NCBI GenBank assembly: GCA_041494805.1
Contig: JBGQBN010000015.1
Coordinates: 1 to 64,000 of the forward strand
Direction: 5' to 3'
Length of the DNA stretch: 64,000 bases
From: JBGQBN01 sp041494805
GTDB taxonomy: Bacteria > Acidobacteriota > Terriglobia > Terriglobales > Acidobacteriaceae
Within the stretch, counting starts at the first letter, position 1. Each line of letters starts with the position of its first letter. A program made the position numbers and the translations under genes. The notes under the pieces are model-generated. The model was given only the letters and a program-made list of their open reading frames with translations, did not search any database and was not told where the DNA came from. Of the stretch, positions 44,222 to 52,349 are shown piece after piece.

Positions 44222-45271
44222 ATGAAGGCAAAAATTTCTTCCTACGCCATCGCCGTTGTGCTTCTTGCGGTTTTGGGAGTAGCCGCGGGCTGCAACAAGT
44301 CTCCGAATGACGCGCAGATCACCAGCGACGTCCAGACCAGGCTTGGCTCCGATTCCGGACTGGCGGGCAAACAGATCAGTGTGCAAGCTGCGAATGGAAC
44401 GGTAACGCTGGCCGGCACGGTGGATAACGACAACCAGCGTGATGCGGCGGCACGTTATGCTTCGTCCGTCGAAGGCGTCAAGCAGGTTGTAAACAACCTG
44501 CAGGTGGCTTCGCCTTCGCCAGAGATGGCTCAGGCTCCACTCGCCCCAGAAGAGCCGAAGGCCCGTGCTTCCAAGCCACGTCCCAGCAAGCATCGCACGC
44601 ATGTTGTGCCGTCCTCGGCCAGCGACAGCACCACGGCTCCAGTTCCGCCTCCTGCCTCTGCACCCGCACCGGTTTCTACCACGGCGGCAATGCCATCGCC
44701 TCCGCCTCCGCCGCAAAAGGTCACAATTCCATCCGGGACCACCGTGGCTGTGCGGCTGGTAGACACGATTGACACCGAGACTGCCACTCAAGGTCAGACT
44801 TTCCACGCTACCTTGGAGTCTCCGCTGGCGGTAGAGGGTGACGTAGCCATTCCCGCCGGGTACAGCGTTGAGGGCCACGTTGTGGACGTCAAGAGTGCTG
44901 GCAAGTTCGCCGGACAGTCCCTGCTGGTGTTGCAGCTGGATCGCATATCGGCGGGTGGGAAGTACTACAGCGTCCAGACCAACCAGTACCAGCGCCAAGG
45001 CTCCTCCCGTGGCAAGAATACGGCGGAGAAGGTTGGTGTCGGCGCTGGAATTGGAGCCATCATCGGCGCCATTGCCGGCGGTGGCAAGGGCGCGGCCATC
45101 GGTGCCGCGGCTGGCGGCGGCTTAGGCGGTGGCGTACAGGCTGCCACCAAGGGTCAGCAGATCAAGCTGCCCTCGGAAACCGTATTGAACTTCACCCTCC
45201 AGGCGCCCTTGACTGTGGTTCCCACCAAGAACCCCAACGAGGGACGCCAGAAGCTGGATCCCAATCAGTAG
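44222..45271 (+). CDS. BON-domain lipoprotein with proline-rich linker and glycine-zipper
   Basis: A 349-residue lipoprotein: signal peptide with lipobox at GVAAGC (Cys near residue 25), a BON domain (residues 30-95, TSDVQTRLGSDSGLAGKQISV... GTVTLAGTVDNDNQRDAA), a Ser/Pro/Ala-rich linker (100-160), then a beta domain starting IPSGTTVAVRLVDTIDTETATQGQ and a glycine-zipper stretch (GAGIGAIIGAIAGGGKGAA...) near residue 280. BON proteins attach to membranes; the glycine zipper can span or dimerise. ATG 44222 has AGGAGTG upstream. A strong terminator follows. Confidence 0.8.
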   Translation: MKAKISSYAIAVVLLAVLGVAAGCNKSPNDAQITSDVQTRLGSDSGLAGKQISVQAANGTVTLAGTVDNDNQRDAAARYASSVEGVKQVVNNLQVASPSPEMAQAPLAPEEPKARASKPRPSKHRTHVVPSSASDSTTAPVPPPASAPAPVSTTAAMPSPPPPPQKVTIPSGTTVAVRLVDTIDTETATQGQTFHATLESPLAVEGDVAIPAGYSVEGHVVDVKSAGKFAGQSLLVLQLDRISAGGKYYSVQTNQYQRQGSSRGKNTAEKVGVGAGIGAIIGAIAGGGKGAAIGAAAGGGLGGGVQAATKGQQIKLPSETVLNFTLQAPLTVVPTKNPNEGRQKLDPNQ

Positions 45272-45287
45272 GTCTGATCAATTCTCC

Positions 45288-45316
45288 GGGCGCGGGATTC
45301 CACCGCGCCCTTTTTT
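45288..45316 (+). terminator. Intrinsic terminator after the BON lipoprotein gene
   Basis: GGGCGCGG (45288-45295) pairs with CCGCGCCC (45303-45310) over a 7-base loop, followed by six T. Confidence 0.85.
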
Positions 45317-45435
45317 AGTGGCTGCGTTGTTCCCCTGCTGTCCGTCACAGCTACCGGTGACTAGCGTCACCGCCTGGGGTTCCGTTACACTCCTAGGCTA
45401 ATCTGTGTTGTCAGGCAGCGATTAGGAGGAAAACT

Positions 45436-45873
45436 ATGTCCGCAACAAAACTCACGTGGCTTGTGGCGGCCCTAACGGTATTTGCGCTGGTGTTGGCAGC
45501 GCAGGAACCACCGCCGAAAATCATTCAGCACGCCCCCATGAAGGCAACCTCGGCGGCGTCCGGCCAGGAAATGTTCACCAGTTATTGCGCCGCTTGCCAT
45601 GGCAAGGACGGCAAAGGCGGAGGGCCGGCAGCCGACGCGCTAAAGGTGCCGCCAGCGGATCTCACGGTTCTGGCCAAGAACAACGGAGGGAAGTATCCGG
45701 CCATGAAGGTCATCTCCACGCTCCACGGAGAGGTCAATCTTCAGGCACACGGCTCCAAGGACATGCCGGTCTGGGGCAGCCTGTTCTTGAAGATGAGTGG
45801 TGGACATGAGGCTGAAGTGCAGCAGCGCGTGTCCAACCTCACAAAGTACATCGAGTCTCTGCAAGTGAAGTAG
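45436..45873 (+). CDS. Periplasmic c-type cytochrome (single heme)
   Basis: A 145-residue protein with a hydrophobic signal (residues 6-21), one heme attachment motif CAACH, GKDGKGGGPAADAL and a probable axial Met in KDMPVWGSLF. The shape is that of a small class I cytochrome c that carries electrons in the periplasm. Its redox partner is not in the window. ATG 45436 has TTAGGAGG closely upstream. Behind it (45906-45935) is a weaker GC hairpin before CTTCTTTTC, perhaps a terminator. Confidence 0.87.
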   Translation: MSATKLTWLVAALTVFALVLAAQEPPPKIIQHAPMKATSAASGQEMFTSYCAACHGKDGKGGGPAADALKVPPADLTVLAKNNGGKYPAMKVISTLHGEVNLQAHGSKDMPVWGSLFLKMSGGHEAEVQQRVSNLTKYIESLQVK

Positions 45874-46041
45874 TCACGACTCAGAGCCGATCAGGACTGT
45901 CAGTGCCGGGGCACGGTCTGTGGCCGCGCCCTTCTTTTCTATTGGGCAAGGTACCATCCCGGTCACCCGTCTGCTCTGCTAAGTACACTATTGGCAACGC
46001 ATTACCCCCCTATCGTCCACCCGTACAGTACCTTTAGTACC

Positions 46042-46072
46042 TTGGGGTACACCCCGGCAATGGCCGTATAAT
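46042..46072 (+). promoter_or_regulatory. Candidate promoter of the prepilin peptidase operon
   Basis: TATAAT at 46067-46072 with TTGGGG at 46042-46047 (19-bp spacing, long). Preceded by a direct AGTACCTT repeat (about 46028-46043). The GTG start is 48 bp past the -10. Confidence 0.4.
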
Positions 46073-46120
46073 CAAGGCCAAACCACCTGAAATCTGTGCT
46101 TTTTCGGGAAAAGGAGAGCT

Positions 46121-47044
46121 GTGGACCCTGCGTTGGGGTTAGCGATTTTCGCGATGGGGCTGGCCTTCGGCAGCTTCCTGAACGTGTGTATCTACCGCCT
46201 GCCGCGTGAAATCTCTGTGGTGCGACCGGGATCGGCCTGCCCCAAATGCCAGAAACCCATTCGCTTCTACGACAACGCTCCCGTACTGAGCTGGCTGATC
46301 TTGCGCGGCCGTTGCCGCAGCTGCAAGGCTCCTATCTCGCCACGTTATCTGGTGGTCGAACTGCTCACGGGCGCACTCTTCTTGTCTTGCTATGCCTATT
46401 TTGGTTTCACGCTGGTGACGCTGAAATACTGCGCCTTTGGATTTTTGCTGCTGGGCTTGATCTTCACCGACGCGGAAACCCATCTTCTGCCCGACAAGAT
46501 GACCCTGCCCGGATTGGTTTTAGGGTTGGTGTTCAGTTTGGTGGTTCCGGTCAATGACCTGGCCTCGCAACTTCTGCCCGGCCTGGTTTCTCTCCCGGTC
46601 AGCTCGGATATTTCCTGGCATGTGCTCTCATTCGTTGACGCGTTGCTGGGAGCTGCGGTCGGGGCATCCTTCATCTACGGGGCCGGTGCCATCTATCTGC
46701 GTGCGCGCGGTGTGGAGGGCATGGGTTTTGGCGACGTAAAGCTGATGGCAATGGTAGGCGCGTTTCTCGGGGTCAAGCTGACTATCTTTACGCTGTTTAG
46801 CGCGTCCATTGCGGGATCTCTGTTCGGACTGTGGACGGTCTTTGCGGTATGGATCAAGCGCACCCGCCGGCGTATGGCCCGCCACCACGAATCCGCGCGC
46901 GAGGCACGCCGCCACGCCTGGGAATCCGCCACCGTTGCTCTTCGCCGCCACCAGATGCCATTCGGTGTCTTTCTCGGCAGCATGGCGATGCTTGCCATTT
47001 TCTGTGGCGACCGGTTTCTGCGCTGGTATTGGGGGTTGCTGTGA
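46121..47044 (+). CDS. pilD: Prepilin peptidase (type IV pilin peptidase/methylase)
   Basis: A 307-residue membrane protease. Cys pairs CPKCQKPIRF and CRSCKAPISPRY form the cytoplasmic zinc site; LIFTDAETHLLPDKMTLPG and GFGDVKLMAMVGAFLG contain the two catalytic Asp. It cleaves and methylates type IV pilins. The start is GTG 46121 with AAGGAGAG upstream. Residues about 245-280 are an Arg/His-rich cytosolic helix that is longer than usual. It overlaps the next gene by GTGA, so the two are coupled. Confidence 0.92.
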   Translation: MDPALGLAIFAMGLAFGSFLNVCIYRLPREISVVRPGSACPKCQKPIRFYDNAPVLSWLILRGRCRSCKAPISPRYLVVELLTGALFLSCYAYFGFTLVTLKYCAFGFLLLGLIFTDAETHLLPDKMTLPGLVLGLVFSLVVPVNDLASQLLPGLVSLPVSSDISWHVLSFVDALLGAAVGASFIYGAGAIYLRARGVEGMGFGDVKLMAMVGAFLGVKLTIFTLFSASIAGSLFGLWTVFAVWIKRTRRRMARHHESAREARRHAWESATVALRRHQMPFGVFLGSMAMLAIFCGDRFLRWYWGLL

Positions 47045-47895
47045 AGCCGCTGACGAATCCCCTCATGTTGCGCATGGCGCTGATGCTGTTCGCTGCCGCC
47101 GCCGCGTTTGTGGTGGGCATGGTGATGATGCGGCGCATGCGCCAGAGCCTCGCCGAGGAGGCATCGTTTGACGCGGACCCGCCCTCGCCGGAGAGCTTTC
47201 CGCTGCACACCTATCACGCCGTCATCCAACAGCTCAAGCAGCAAAAGCATGAATTGCAGAGCCTGCAACTGGTGGAGCGGCGACGCGCCAAGACCTCGGA
47301 AAACATCAGCGCGGCGGTGTTGTCGAATCTGTCCAGCGGGGTTTTATTCATGACGCCCAACGGGTTGGTCCGGCAGGCTAATGGGGCCGCCAAGCACATT
47401 CTGGGTTTCGCATCTCCAGCGGGAATGAACGCGGCGGAAATCTTTCGCGATGCGACTCTGACTTCCTCCAGCCCCCATCGGAATCTGGCGGATGCAGTAC
47501 AGGCCAGTTTGAAGGAGAAGACACCCTGCTGCCGGGTAGCGGCCCAATACCGCACTCCGGCAGGTGACGAACGCATGCTGGATATCACGATTACATCGGT
47601 GCACGCGCCCGGTGGTGATGTCTTGGGCGCCGCTTGCCTGATCAACGATCAAACCGAAATGGCGCAGATTCGCAAGCAGCAGGAATTGCGCGGAGAAATG
47701 TCGGCTGAGATGGCGCTCGAGCTGCGAAATTCGCTGACCACCATCTCGGGATATGCCCAGCAACTGGCGGCCAGCCGCGACCAACAATTGGCGCGGCAAC
47801 TGGCTGCGGACATCGCCGCCGAGGCGGCGCACCTGGATCGTACGATCGGCGGCTTCCTCGCCGGCCCAAGGGCCACGAAGGCCGCGAAAGCTTAA
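47041..47895 (+). CDS. PAS-domain membrane protein with degenerate histidine-kinase dimerisation segment
   Basis: A 284-residue protein: one membrane helix (residues 8-30), a coiled-coil stretch (QQLKQQKHELQSLQLVERR), a PAS domain (SNLSSGVLFMTPNGLVRQANGAAKHILGF...) and a segment EMSAEMALELRNSLTTISGYAQQL. The last looks like a histidine-kinase H-box (usual form H-E-L-R-x-P-L-x-x-I), but the phospho-acceptor His is Leu, and there is no ATPase domain. It may be a sensor that signals through dimerisation. The start is GTG 47041, overlapping the pilD stop. Confidence 0.78.
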   Translation: MKPLTNPLMLRMALMLFAAAAAFVVGMVMMRRMRQSLAEEASFDADPPSPESFPLHTYHAVIQQLKQQKHELQSLQLVERRRAKTSENISAAVLSNLSSGVLFMTPNGLVRQANGAAKHILGFASPAGMNAAEIFRDATLTSSSPHRNLADAVQASLKEKTPCCRVAAQYRTPAGDERMLDITITSVHAPGGDVLGAACLINDQTEMAQIRKQQELRGEMSAEMALELRNSLTTISGYAQQLAASRDQQLARQLAADIAAEAAHLDRTIGGFLAGPRATKAAKA

Positions 47896-47920
47896 TTCGA
47901 CTACGAAGGATGGAGCAACT

Positions 47921-48556
47921 ATGAAACGCATCACGTATGTTTGGCTGGCGGGAGTCATGCTGGCGGGAATACTGGTCACGTCATCTGGCGCCCAGTCTGA
48001 ACCGCTCGGCGATTATGCCCGCGCTGCCCGCAAGGAAAAGAAACCCTCGGGTGCTAAGCACTTTGACAACGACAACCTGCCCAAAACCGACAAACTCAGT
48101 GTTGTCGGAAACGCAGCGCCCGAGTCTGCGGAGAATTCCGCCGCCCCGGCCATGAACGGCGAGGCGACGGCGGAAGCGCAAGCCGCACAAAATGGCGGCC
48201 AGGCACAACCGGACGATTCCGCGAAGCCCGCCGAAGGCGCTCCCGGCGAATCCGCGGAAGCCCGGCAGAAGATGTACGAGGAGTGGAAGAAGAAGATTTC
48301 CGCGCAGAAAGACCAGGTGGAGCTACTCACCCGCGAGATGGACGTAGCCCAGCGCGAGTATCGCCTGCGTGCCGCCGCCTTCTATGCCGACGCCGGAAAC
48401 CGCCTGCGGAACTCGGGTCAGTGGGACAAGGAAGATTCACAATACAAGCAGCAGATCGCACAAAAACAGAAGGCTCTGGACGCAGGCAAGAAGCAATTGG
48501 AAGAGCTGCAGGAACAGGCCCGCAAGGCGGGCGTGCCGTCCAGCATGCGGAACTAG
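47921..48556 (+). CDS. Secreted coiled-coil protein
   Basis: A 211-residue protein with a signal peptide (MKRITYVWLAGVMLAGILVTSSGAQ), an Ala/Glu/Pro-rich low-complexity middle and a C-terminal charged helix (residues about 120-205: AEARQKMYEEWKKKISAQKDQ...) likely to form a coiled coil. No family is recognised; similar small periplasmic proteins are common in this phylum. GAAGGATGGAG precedes the ATG. A strong terminator follows, closing the pilD unit. Confidence 0.72.
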   Translation: MKRITYVWLAGVMLAGILVTSSGAQSEPLGDYARAARKEKKPSGAKHFDNDNLPKTDKLSVVGNAAPESAENSAAPAMNGEATAEAQAAQNGGQAQPDDSAKPAEGAPGESAEARQKMYEEWKKKISAQKDQVELLTREMDVAQREYRLRAAAFYADAGNRLRNSGQWDKEDSQYKQQIAQKQKALDAGKKQLEELQEQARKAGVPSSMRN

Positions 48557-48576
48557 CTCACCACCAGTCGTGATCA

Positions 48577-48606
48577 GCCCCCGGTGCGTGCCGGGGGCCT
48601 TTTTTC
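48577..48606 (+). terminator. Intrinsic terminator closing the pilD unit
   Basis: GCCCCCGG (48577-48584) pairs with CCGGGGGC (48591-48598), six-base loop, then CTTTTTT. Confidence 0.88.
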
Positions 48607-48649
48607 TAATTTCCGCTCTGCCAGAAACTTCTTTAGACGCAGAGGGTTA

Positions 48650-49159
48650 TCAGGGGCCCTTGGTTCCTCGCAATCGCACGATCTGTTTCACGTGATGCCG
48701 TCCGTGAACCCAATGAAACTTTCGCCACTGCTGCGCTGTCAGTGGCCCGAGCACGGGATGGTCCAGCAAGCGGACTCGCTTTCCATAGCGTGCTTCGCAC
48801 TTCGCAATAACTTCGTCCATGGTCGCGATCTGTGGCCCGATCTCTGCCAGCACCTTTTCTACGGGCGTGCCCCGAGGCTTGCTACGGTCCGGCGCCTCTC
48901 GGCCCCGCGGAAAATAACCCGCTCCTACGACCACCGCAGTTCTGAGGCACTGTGGAAGTGTCGGCGAACTCGCCAGAGGCCTTCCCGCCTGCAAACAACG
49001 CTCGAAACCCTTCATGGTTCCGCTGTAGGTCAGGTAAAGATGCTCGAGGACTTCCGCCGTGCTCCATTTCCCTTCCGGGTGGCGCGTGAGATCTTCAGTG
49101 GTCATGCCGTGCGTCGCCGAGGCGATCACTTCTTGTAACTGCTGCAGATACAAATCCAT
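48650..49159 (-). CDS. DinB-family (DUF1569-like) metal-binding protein
   Basis: A 169-residue helical protein. The DinB-type metal site is suggested by His in AEVLEHLYLTYSG near residue 41 and by HWVHGRHHVKQIVRL near the C-terminus. DinB-like proteins act as thiol-dependent S-transferases or have unknown roles. ATG 49159 (MDLYLQQLQEVIAS) is chosen since the first four helices of the fold begin there; a longer frame adds 18 residues. Divergent from the next lipoprotein gene (83 bp). Confidence 0.78.
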   Translation of the reverse strand: MDLYLQQLQEVIASATHGMTTEDLTRHPEGKWSTAEVLEHLYLTYSGTMKGFERCLQAGRPLASSPTLPQCLRTAVVVGAGYFPRGREAPDRSKPRGTPVEKVLAEIGPQIATMDEVIAKCEARYGKRVRLLDHPVLGPLTAQQWRKFHWVHGRHHVKQIVRLRGTKGP

Positions 49160-49242
49160 GGCTGCTCTCTCCACTCCATCTAGTAGAATGAACCGCGACA
49201 TTCCCGGTTGCAAAATTTCATCCGCACGACAGGAAGGTGCCT

Positions 49243-49863
49243 ATGAAGAGGCTGCTGATGGCAACGCTTGCGCTGGCTGTGATGGCCGGCTGTTCGTCGG
49301 AGCCGACCAAACCGGCGCCGACCGAGAAGCCTCAGCCCAAGAGTCCGGAATTCGTCAGCGGCCGCGTCGCTATCCAGAAGCTTTACATCGCTGCCCACGG
49401 TTGGGCCCCGGATGCGAAGCCCTATCGCTTGGAATCGCTGATGACCGCGGACTACAAAGGCAAGGACGGTAAGTCGGCAGTGTGGCGCGCCGGCTTTGCG
49501 TCGGCCCAGCAACGAGGAGTGAAACCCTATGTTTGGTCGGGCACCGAAGTGCCAGATGCTCCCTCCCGCGGGATCTCTTCCGGCACCGAGGATACGTACA
49601 ATCCCAGCAACTCCTCCACCCAGGTCTTCGATATCGCGTTCTTGAAGGTGGATTCCGACAAGGCACTCGAAGTTGCGCAGAAACACGGTGGCGACCAGAT
49701 TCAGGAGAAAAATCCAGACACCCCAATTCTTTATCTGCTCGATTGGAGCCGCGCCACGAATGAACTCATCTGGCACGTGATTTACGGCAATAGCCGCGAC
49801 CAAGCCAAGCTGACGGTTGCGGTGAACGCCAGCAGCGGTGATTTTATCCGCGTGGAAAAGTAG
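49243..49863 (+). CDS. Lipoprotein of unknown function
   Basis: A 206-residue lipoprotein: MKRLLMATLALAVMAGC with lipobox Cys17, a Pro-rich stretch, then a beta-rich domain (AVWRAGFASAQQRGVKPYVWSGTE... YLLDWSRATNELIWHVIYG...). The end resembles a PepSY-like core (LTVAVNASSGDFIRVEK), which supports a peptidase-inhibitor/periplasmic role, but that is tentative. ATG 49243 has AGGAAGG upstream, better than the GTG two codons earlier. Convergent with the TPR gene, 5 bp apart. Confidence 0.72.
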   Translation: MKRLLMATLALAVMAGCSSEPTKPAPTEKPQPKSPEFVSGRVAIQKLYIAAHGWAPDAKPYRLESLMTADYKGKDGKSAVWRAGFASAQQRGVKPYVWSGTEVPDAPSRGISSGTEDTYNPSNSSTQVFDIAFLKVDSDKALEVAQKHGGDQIQEKNPDTPILYLLDWSRATNELIWHVIYGNSRDQAKLTVAVNASSGDFIRVEK

Positions 49864-49868
49864 CTGGA

Positions 49869-50453
49869 TCACTGCTTGGGCTGGTCTTTGCCTGTGGCCT
49901 GACTCTTCTCTCCAGCCCCCTGCAACCTCGTCACCGCGGTCTGCGCCTCTTCCGATAGCGGCCCGTGGGGCAGGATATTCAAGTACTCTTCGTAATGCGC
50001 GCGCGCTTCATCGGGCTGGCTCAGCTTTTCCAGGCACTGGCCCAGGCGGAAGTTAGCGACCGCGTCATTGCTTTTCCAATGCAGCGCCTCGCGATAACGG
50101 TCGAGCGCCGCGCGGTAATTCTTCCGTTTGAAATAGAAATCTCCAACTTCGATGTCCTTGGCCGCTTTGTGTGGGTCCCAGGGTTGGAATTCCCGCACAT
50201 CTCCGGCGGTTTCCTCTTCGACATCGGCAAGGGGGGCACTGCTGTTGGGATGATTCTTGGCGTCGTCTTTGGGTGGACTCAAATCAATCCGGGTGTCGCG
50301 GCTTGAGCTCTCCCCGGCTTCCTTGTCCCGGTCCGATCGCGGAGGCGCATGGTTCTGCCCGGGACCTTTATCGGGCTGCGGTTGTTGCTGGGCCACGGCC
50401 CCTACTGCCATCGACAACACCATCACAAACGTCAACCGGGACATACCAAACAT
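49869..50453 (-). CDS. Secreted TPR-repeat protein
   Basis: A 194-residue protein: signal peptide (MFGMSRLTFVMVLSMAVGAVAQ), a charged low-complexity region, then TPR units in residues 100-180 (FYFKRKNYRAALDRYREALHWKSND..., FRLGQCLEKLSQPDEARAHYEEYLN). Probably a small adaptor in the periplasm, similar to BamD/YbgF-like helpers but not identical. ATG 50453 or 50444 are both possible. Nothing specific about a partner. Confidence 0.75.
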   Translation of the reverse strand: MFGMSRLTFVMVLSMAVGAVAQQQPQPDKGPGQNHAPPRSDRDKEAGESSSRDTRIDLSPPKDDAKNHPNSSAPLADVEEETAGDVREFQPWDPHKAAKDIEVGDFYFKRKNYRAALDRYREALHWKSNDAVANFRLGQCLEKLSQPDEARAHYEEYLNILPHGPLSEEAQTAVTRLQGAGEKSQATGKDQPKQ

Positions 50454-50697
50454 TTTAGCGCGTTCACAGAGCAAGAAAGCGCCTCCTCAGAATTTTGATG
50501 CTTACCGATTCCGAGCCGGCCAGATTTATTTTGACCCAGATTTCTTCCGACCCAGATTCCTTTTAACTTCGAGCCTCGTCTATTCACTTGGCAAGCGCAG
50601 GACTCCAGGATTCCTCTCATGACGGAAGCGGACCCTGCCGCCTGTACCTTCGCCCGGGCTCCGGGAGCCATGTCCCGGGGCCTGGCGTGGGGTGCGG

Positions 50698-50838
50698 GTT
50701 TCAAGGTTTCAAAGTTTCAAGGCTTCTAAGTCAAACCCCGCCACTGAAGCCGAACCGAAATATTTCGCTTCACCTTGAAACGTTGAAACCTGGAAACTTT
50801 GAAACCTCGGCACCTGAAACCTCGGAACTTTGTAACCT
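50698..50838. repeat. TTTCAAGG/TTGAAACC inverted word repeat
   Basis: GGTTTCAAAGTTTC (50705-50718) matches exactly, inverted, GAAACTTTGAAACC (50793-50806), and several more copies of the 7-9 base unit (TTTCAAG, GAAACCT) surround both. The whole 140-bp block can fold on itself. Confidence 0.75.
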
Positions 50839-50839
50839 C

Positions 50840-50871
50840 AAAAAAAAGCCGCTCCATGGGGGTGGAGCGGC
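50840..50871 (-). terminator. Intrinsic terminator of the OmpA-like gene
   Basis: On the minus strand GCCGCTCCA pairs with TGGAGCGGC (50863-50871 with 50848-50856) over a 6-base loop, followed by eight T. Confidence 0.87.
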
Positions 50872-50910
50872 CTGCGTTGGCGAAGTCCTCCGGGGAGGAG
50901 GGAAAATTGC

Positions 50911-51645
50911 TTACATAGACGGCGGAGCTGTCGGACTCGGTGCCTGTGTCTGCGCCGGGGTGTCACTCGTGGTGTTGGTCATCAGCCGCACATCTACACG
51001 CCGGTTCTTGGCCCGACCTTCTCGCGTTTTGTTGGGCTCCACCGGCTTGTCCTTGCCCAAGCCGATCAAATAGATCTTGTGGGCGGGAATATTGTGCTGG
51101 GAGGCCAGGTACTGAATCACAGAATCGGCGCGGCGCTCGCTCAGGTTGTAGTTGTATTCCGAGGCGCCCACGGAATCCGTGCCACCTTCGACGGTAATGA
51201 TGTAGCCCTTGGCGTTCGGCACGTCGGTGGCGAGCTGATCCAGGGCCGCCTTGGCGTCCTTGGTCAAGTTGTCCTTGTCAAAGCCGAAGTGCACTGCGGT
51301 CTCGGTGACCACGTGATAGTTGTCCAGGTTGGCCACGGTGTTCTGCAGCGAGTCCACGCGATGGACGGCGTTGTCTGCCAGTGTCTGGGCCGAAGCGGCT
51401 TGCTGGCCGGCAGCCTGCGCCTTCTGATCCACCTCCGCCGCCTTGGCCTGCACGGCCTGAATGCCGGACTGCGCCCGCGCGTCCACATCCTTGATGGCGT
51501 TGGTGTTCTTGGCGGTCAAATCATCCAGCTCATTGGTCTTGTTAATGAGCGGCGTGGTTTCTTGACGGACGTAGTTCTTGCTGGCGCAACCGACCGATAC
51601 CACCATACCAGCTGCCAACAGAACGGTGAGTGAAGTGCGATTCAT
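50911..51645 (-). CDS. OmpA-family peptidoglycan-binding lipoprotein
   Basis: A 244-residue lipoprotein: signal MNRTSLTVLLAAGMVVSVGC (lipobox Cys20), a long heptad-like helix (residues 25-110, rich in Ala/Gln/Asp, NTNAIKDVDARAQSGIQAVQ...) recalling Lpp, and a C-terminal OmpA domain with FGFDKDNLTKDAKAALDQLA, GGTDSVGASEYNYNLSERRADSV and GLGKDKPVEPN plus NRRVDVRL (diaminopimelate-binding Asp and Arg). It likely ties the outer membrane to peptidoglycan. GGAAGGA precedes ATG 51645. A terminator follows. Confidence 0.9.
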   Translation of the reverse strand: MNRTSLTVLLAAGMVVSVGCASKNYVRQETTPLINKTNELDDLTAKNTNAIKDVDARAQSGIQAVQAKAAEVDQKAQAAGQQAASAQTLADNAVHRVDSLQNTVANLDNYHVVTETAVHFGFDKDNLTKDAKAALDQLATDVPNAKGYIITVEGGTDSVGASEYNYNLSERRADSVIQYLASQHNIPAHKIYLIGLGKDKPVEPNKTREGRAKNRRVDVRLMTNTTSDTPAQTQAPSPTAPPSM

Positions 51646-51950
51646 CTTTAGAGTCCTTCCTCTCTCAACTTCAATCTTTCTAGAAATCCTGGGAATTTGA
51701 GTAGCGCCGCAGTCCCGCCGGCTGTCCGGAAGGCGTCCCGCCCTCCGCGTTCCACGCATTGTACCTGAGCACGACAGATGCCAACTGTGGATCGCTGCGG
51801 AGCTGCTTCTAAGCCTTTGTCGTAGCGTTGGTTATGCGTTTTCCAACAGCCACGGACGGATCCTGTTCCCGGAACGAACGCACATGGACTGAGGAAATTT
51901 TATACGGTGGGCCAGCTTCGGCCCCTTGCCCGGCACCGTTCTGGAATCAG
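51646..51950. other. Intergenic region upstream of the OmpA-like gene
   Basis: 305 bp. A possible minus-strand promoter of the OmpA-like gene: TTGGCA (51784-51779) and TACAAT (51763-51758) with short 15-bp spacing. No PIN-type toxin or other gene is seen after the antitoxin stop. Confidence 0.35.
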
Positions 51951-52157
51951 CTACCGTCGCGCGAACCCTTTCCGCGAAGAAAGATCGCAAGATCCTCTGA
52001 TCCTCCCTGCGCTACGCAAGAGGCCCTGCTGGCCCACCCTCGCTCTCTCAAGCACGCGCAGGACGACCTCCTCCGCAGATAGGCCCGTCTGGCGTGCCGT
52101 TTCAGCGAGCCAACGGCGTAGTTCTCCAGTCATGCGAAGTTGGATAGCGCGGCTCAT
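51951..52157 (-). CDS. Ribbon-helix-helix antitoxin-like protein, without a toxin partner
   Basis: A 68-residue protein starting MSRAIQLRMTGELRRWLAET, continuing RQTGLSAEEVVLRVLERAR and ending SAGRIRGSCDLSSRKGFARR. The first part reads as a MetJ/Arc-type DNA-binding ribbon-helix-helix; the C-terminal DLSxRKGF phrase is the tail often found in VapB-like antitoxins that bind PIN toxins. No PIN ORF follows in the 305 bp downstream or anywhere near. ATG 52157 is preferred over upstream starts. It is divergent from uvrC. Confidence 0.65.
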   Translation of the reverse strand: MSRAIQLRMTGELRRWLAETARQTGLSAEEVVLRVLERARVGQQGLLRSAGRIRGSCDLSSRKGFARR

Positions 52158-52349
52158 ACACATCATTCTAGTCCTAGGTCCCTTGTCAATGCGCTTGAGA
52201 CACTCGGCACACATGTTCGCGCACCTAAGATCGCTCCCGAACTGCGCCCAGCTTGGCAGGTGACAGCACTTGCCCGCCTGCCCCTACGTGGACCATGGTG
52301 CCTCCCAGACGACTTCCTCACATCATCATCTAAAATAAACTCAGCTGGC

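Larger units (their letters stand above)
50454..50910. other. Gene-free region with hairpin-forming repeats
   Basis: 457 bp between the TPR gene and the OmpA-like gene. It contains a long word repeat (50698-50838) and the terminator of the OmpA-like gene (50840-50871). The left 200 bp show nothing convincing. Confidence 0.6.

Noticed and set aside
46121..47044. Reading the Arg/His-rich helix of PilD as a fusion or insertion
   Set aside because: The region is short and the catalytic motifs and length match normal family members; no repeat in DNA.
25195..50838. CRISPR array among the intergenic repeats
   Set aside because: Units are 5-16 bp, imperfect, directly adjacent and without regular spacers; no cas genes.
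52140..52349. A longer UvrC N-terminus (70 extra residues)
   Set aside because: It overlaps the divergent antitoxin gene and lacks homology; the GIY-YIG domain begins right after ATG 52350.
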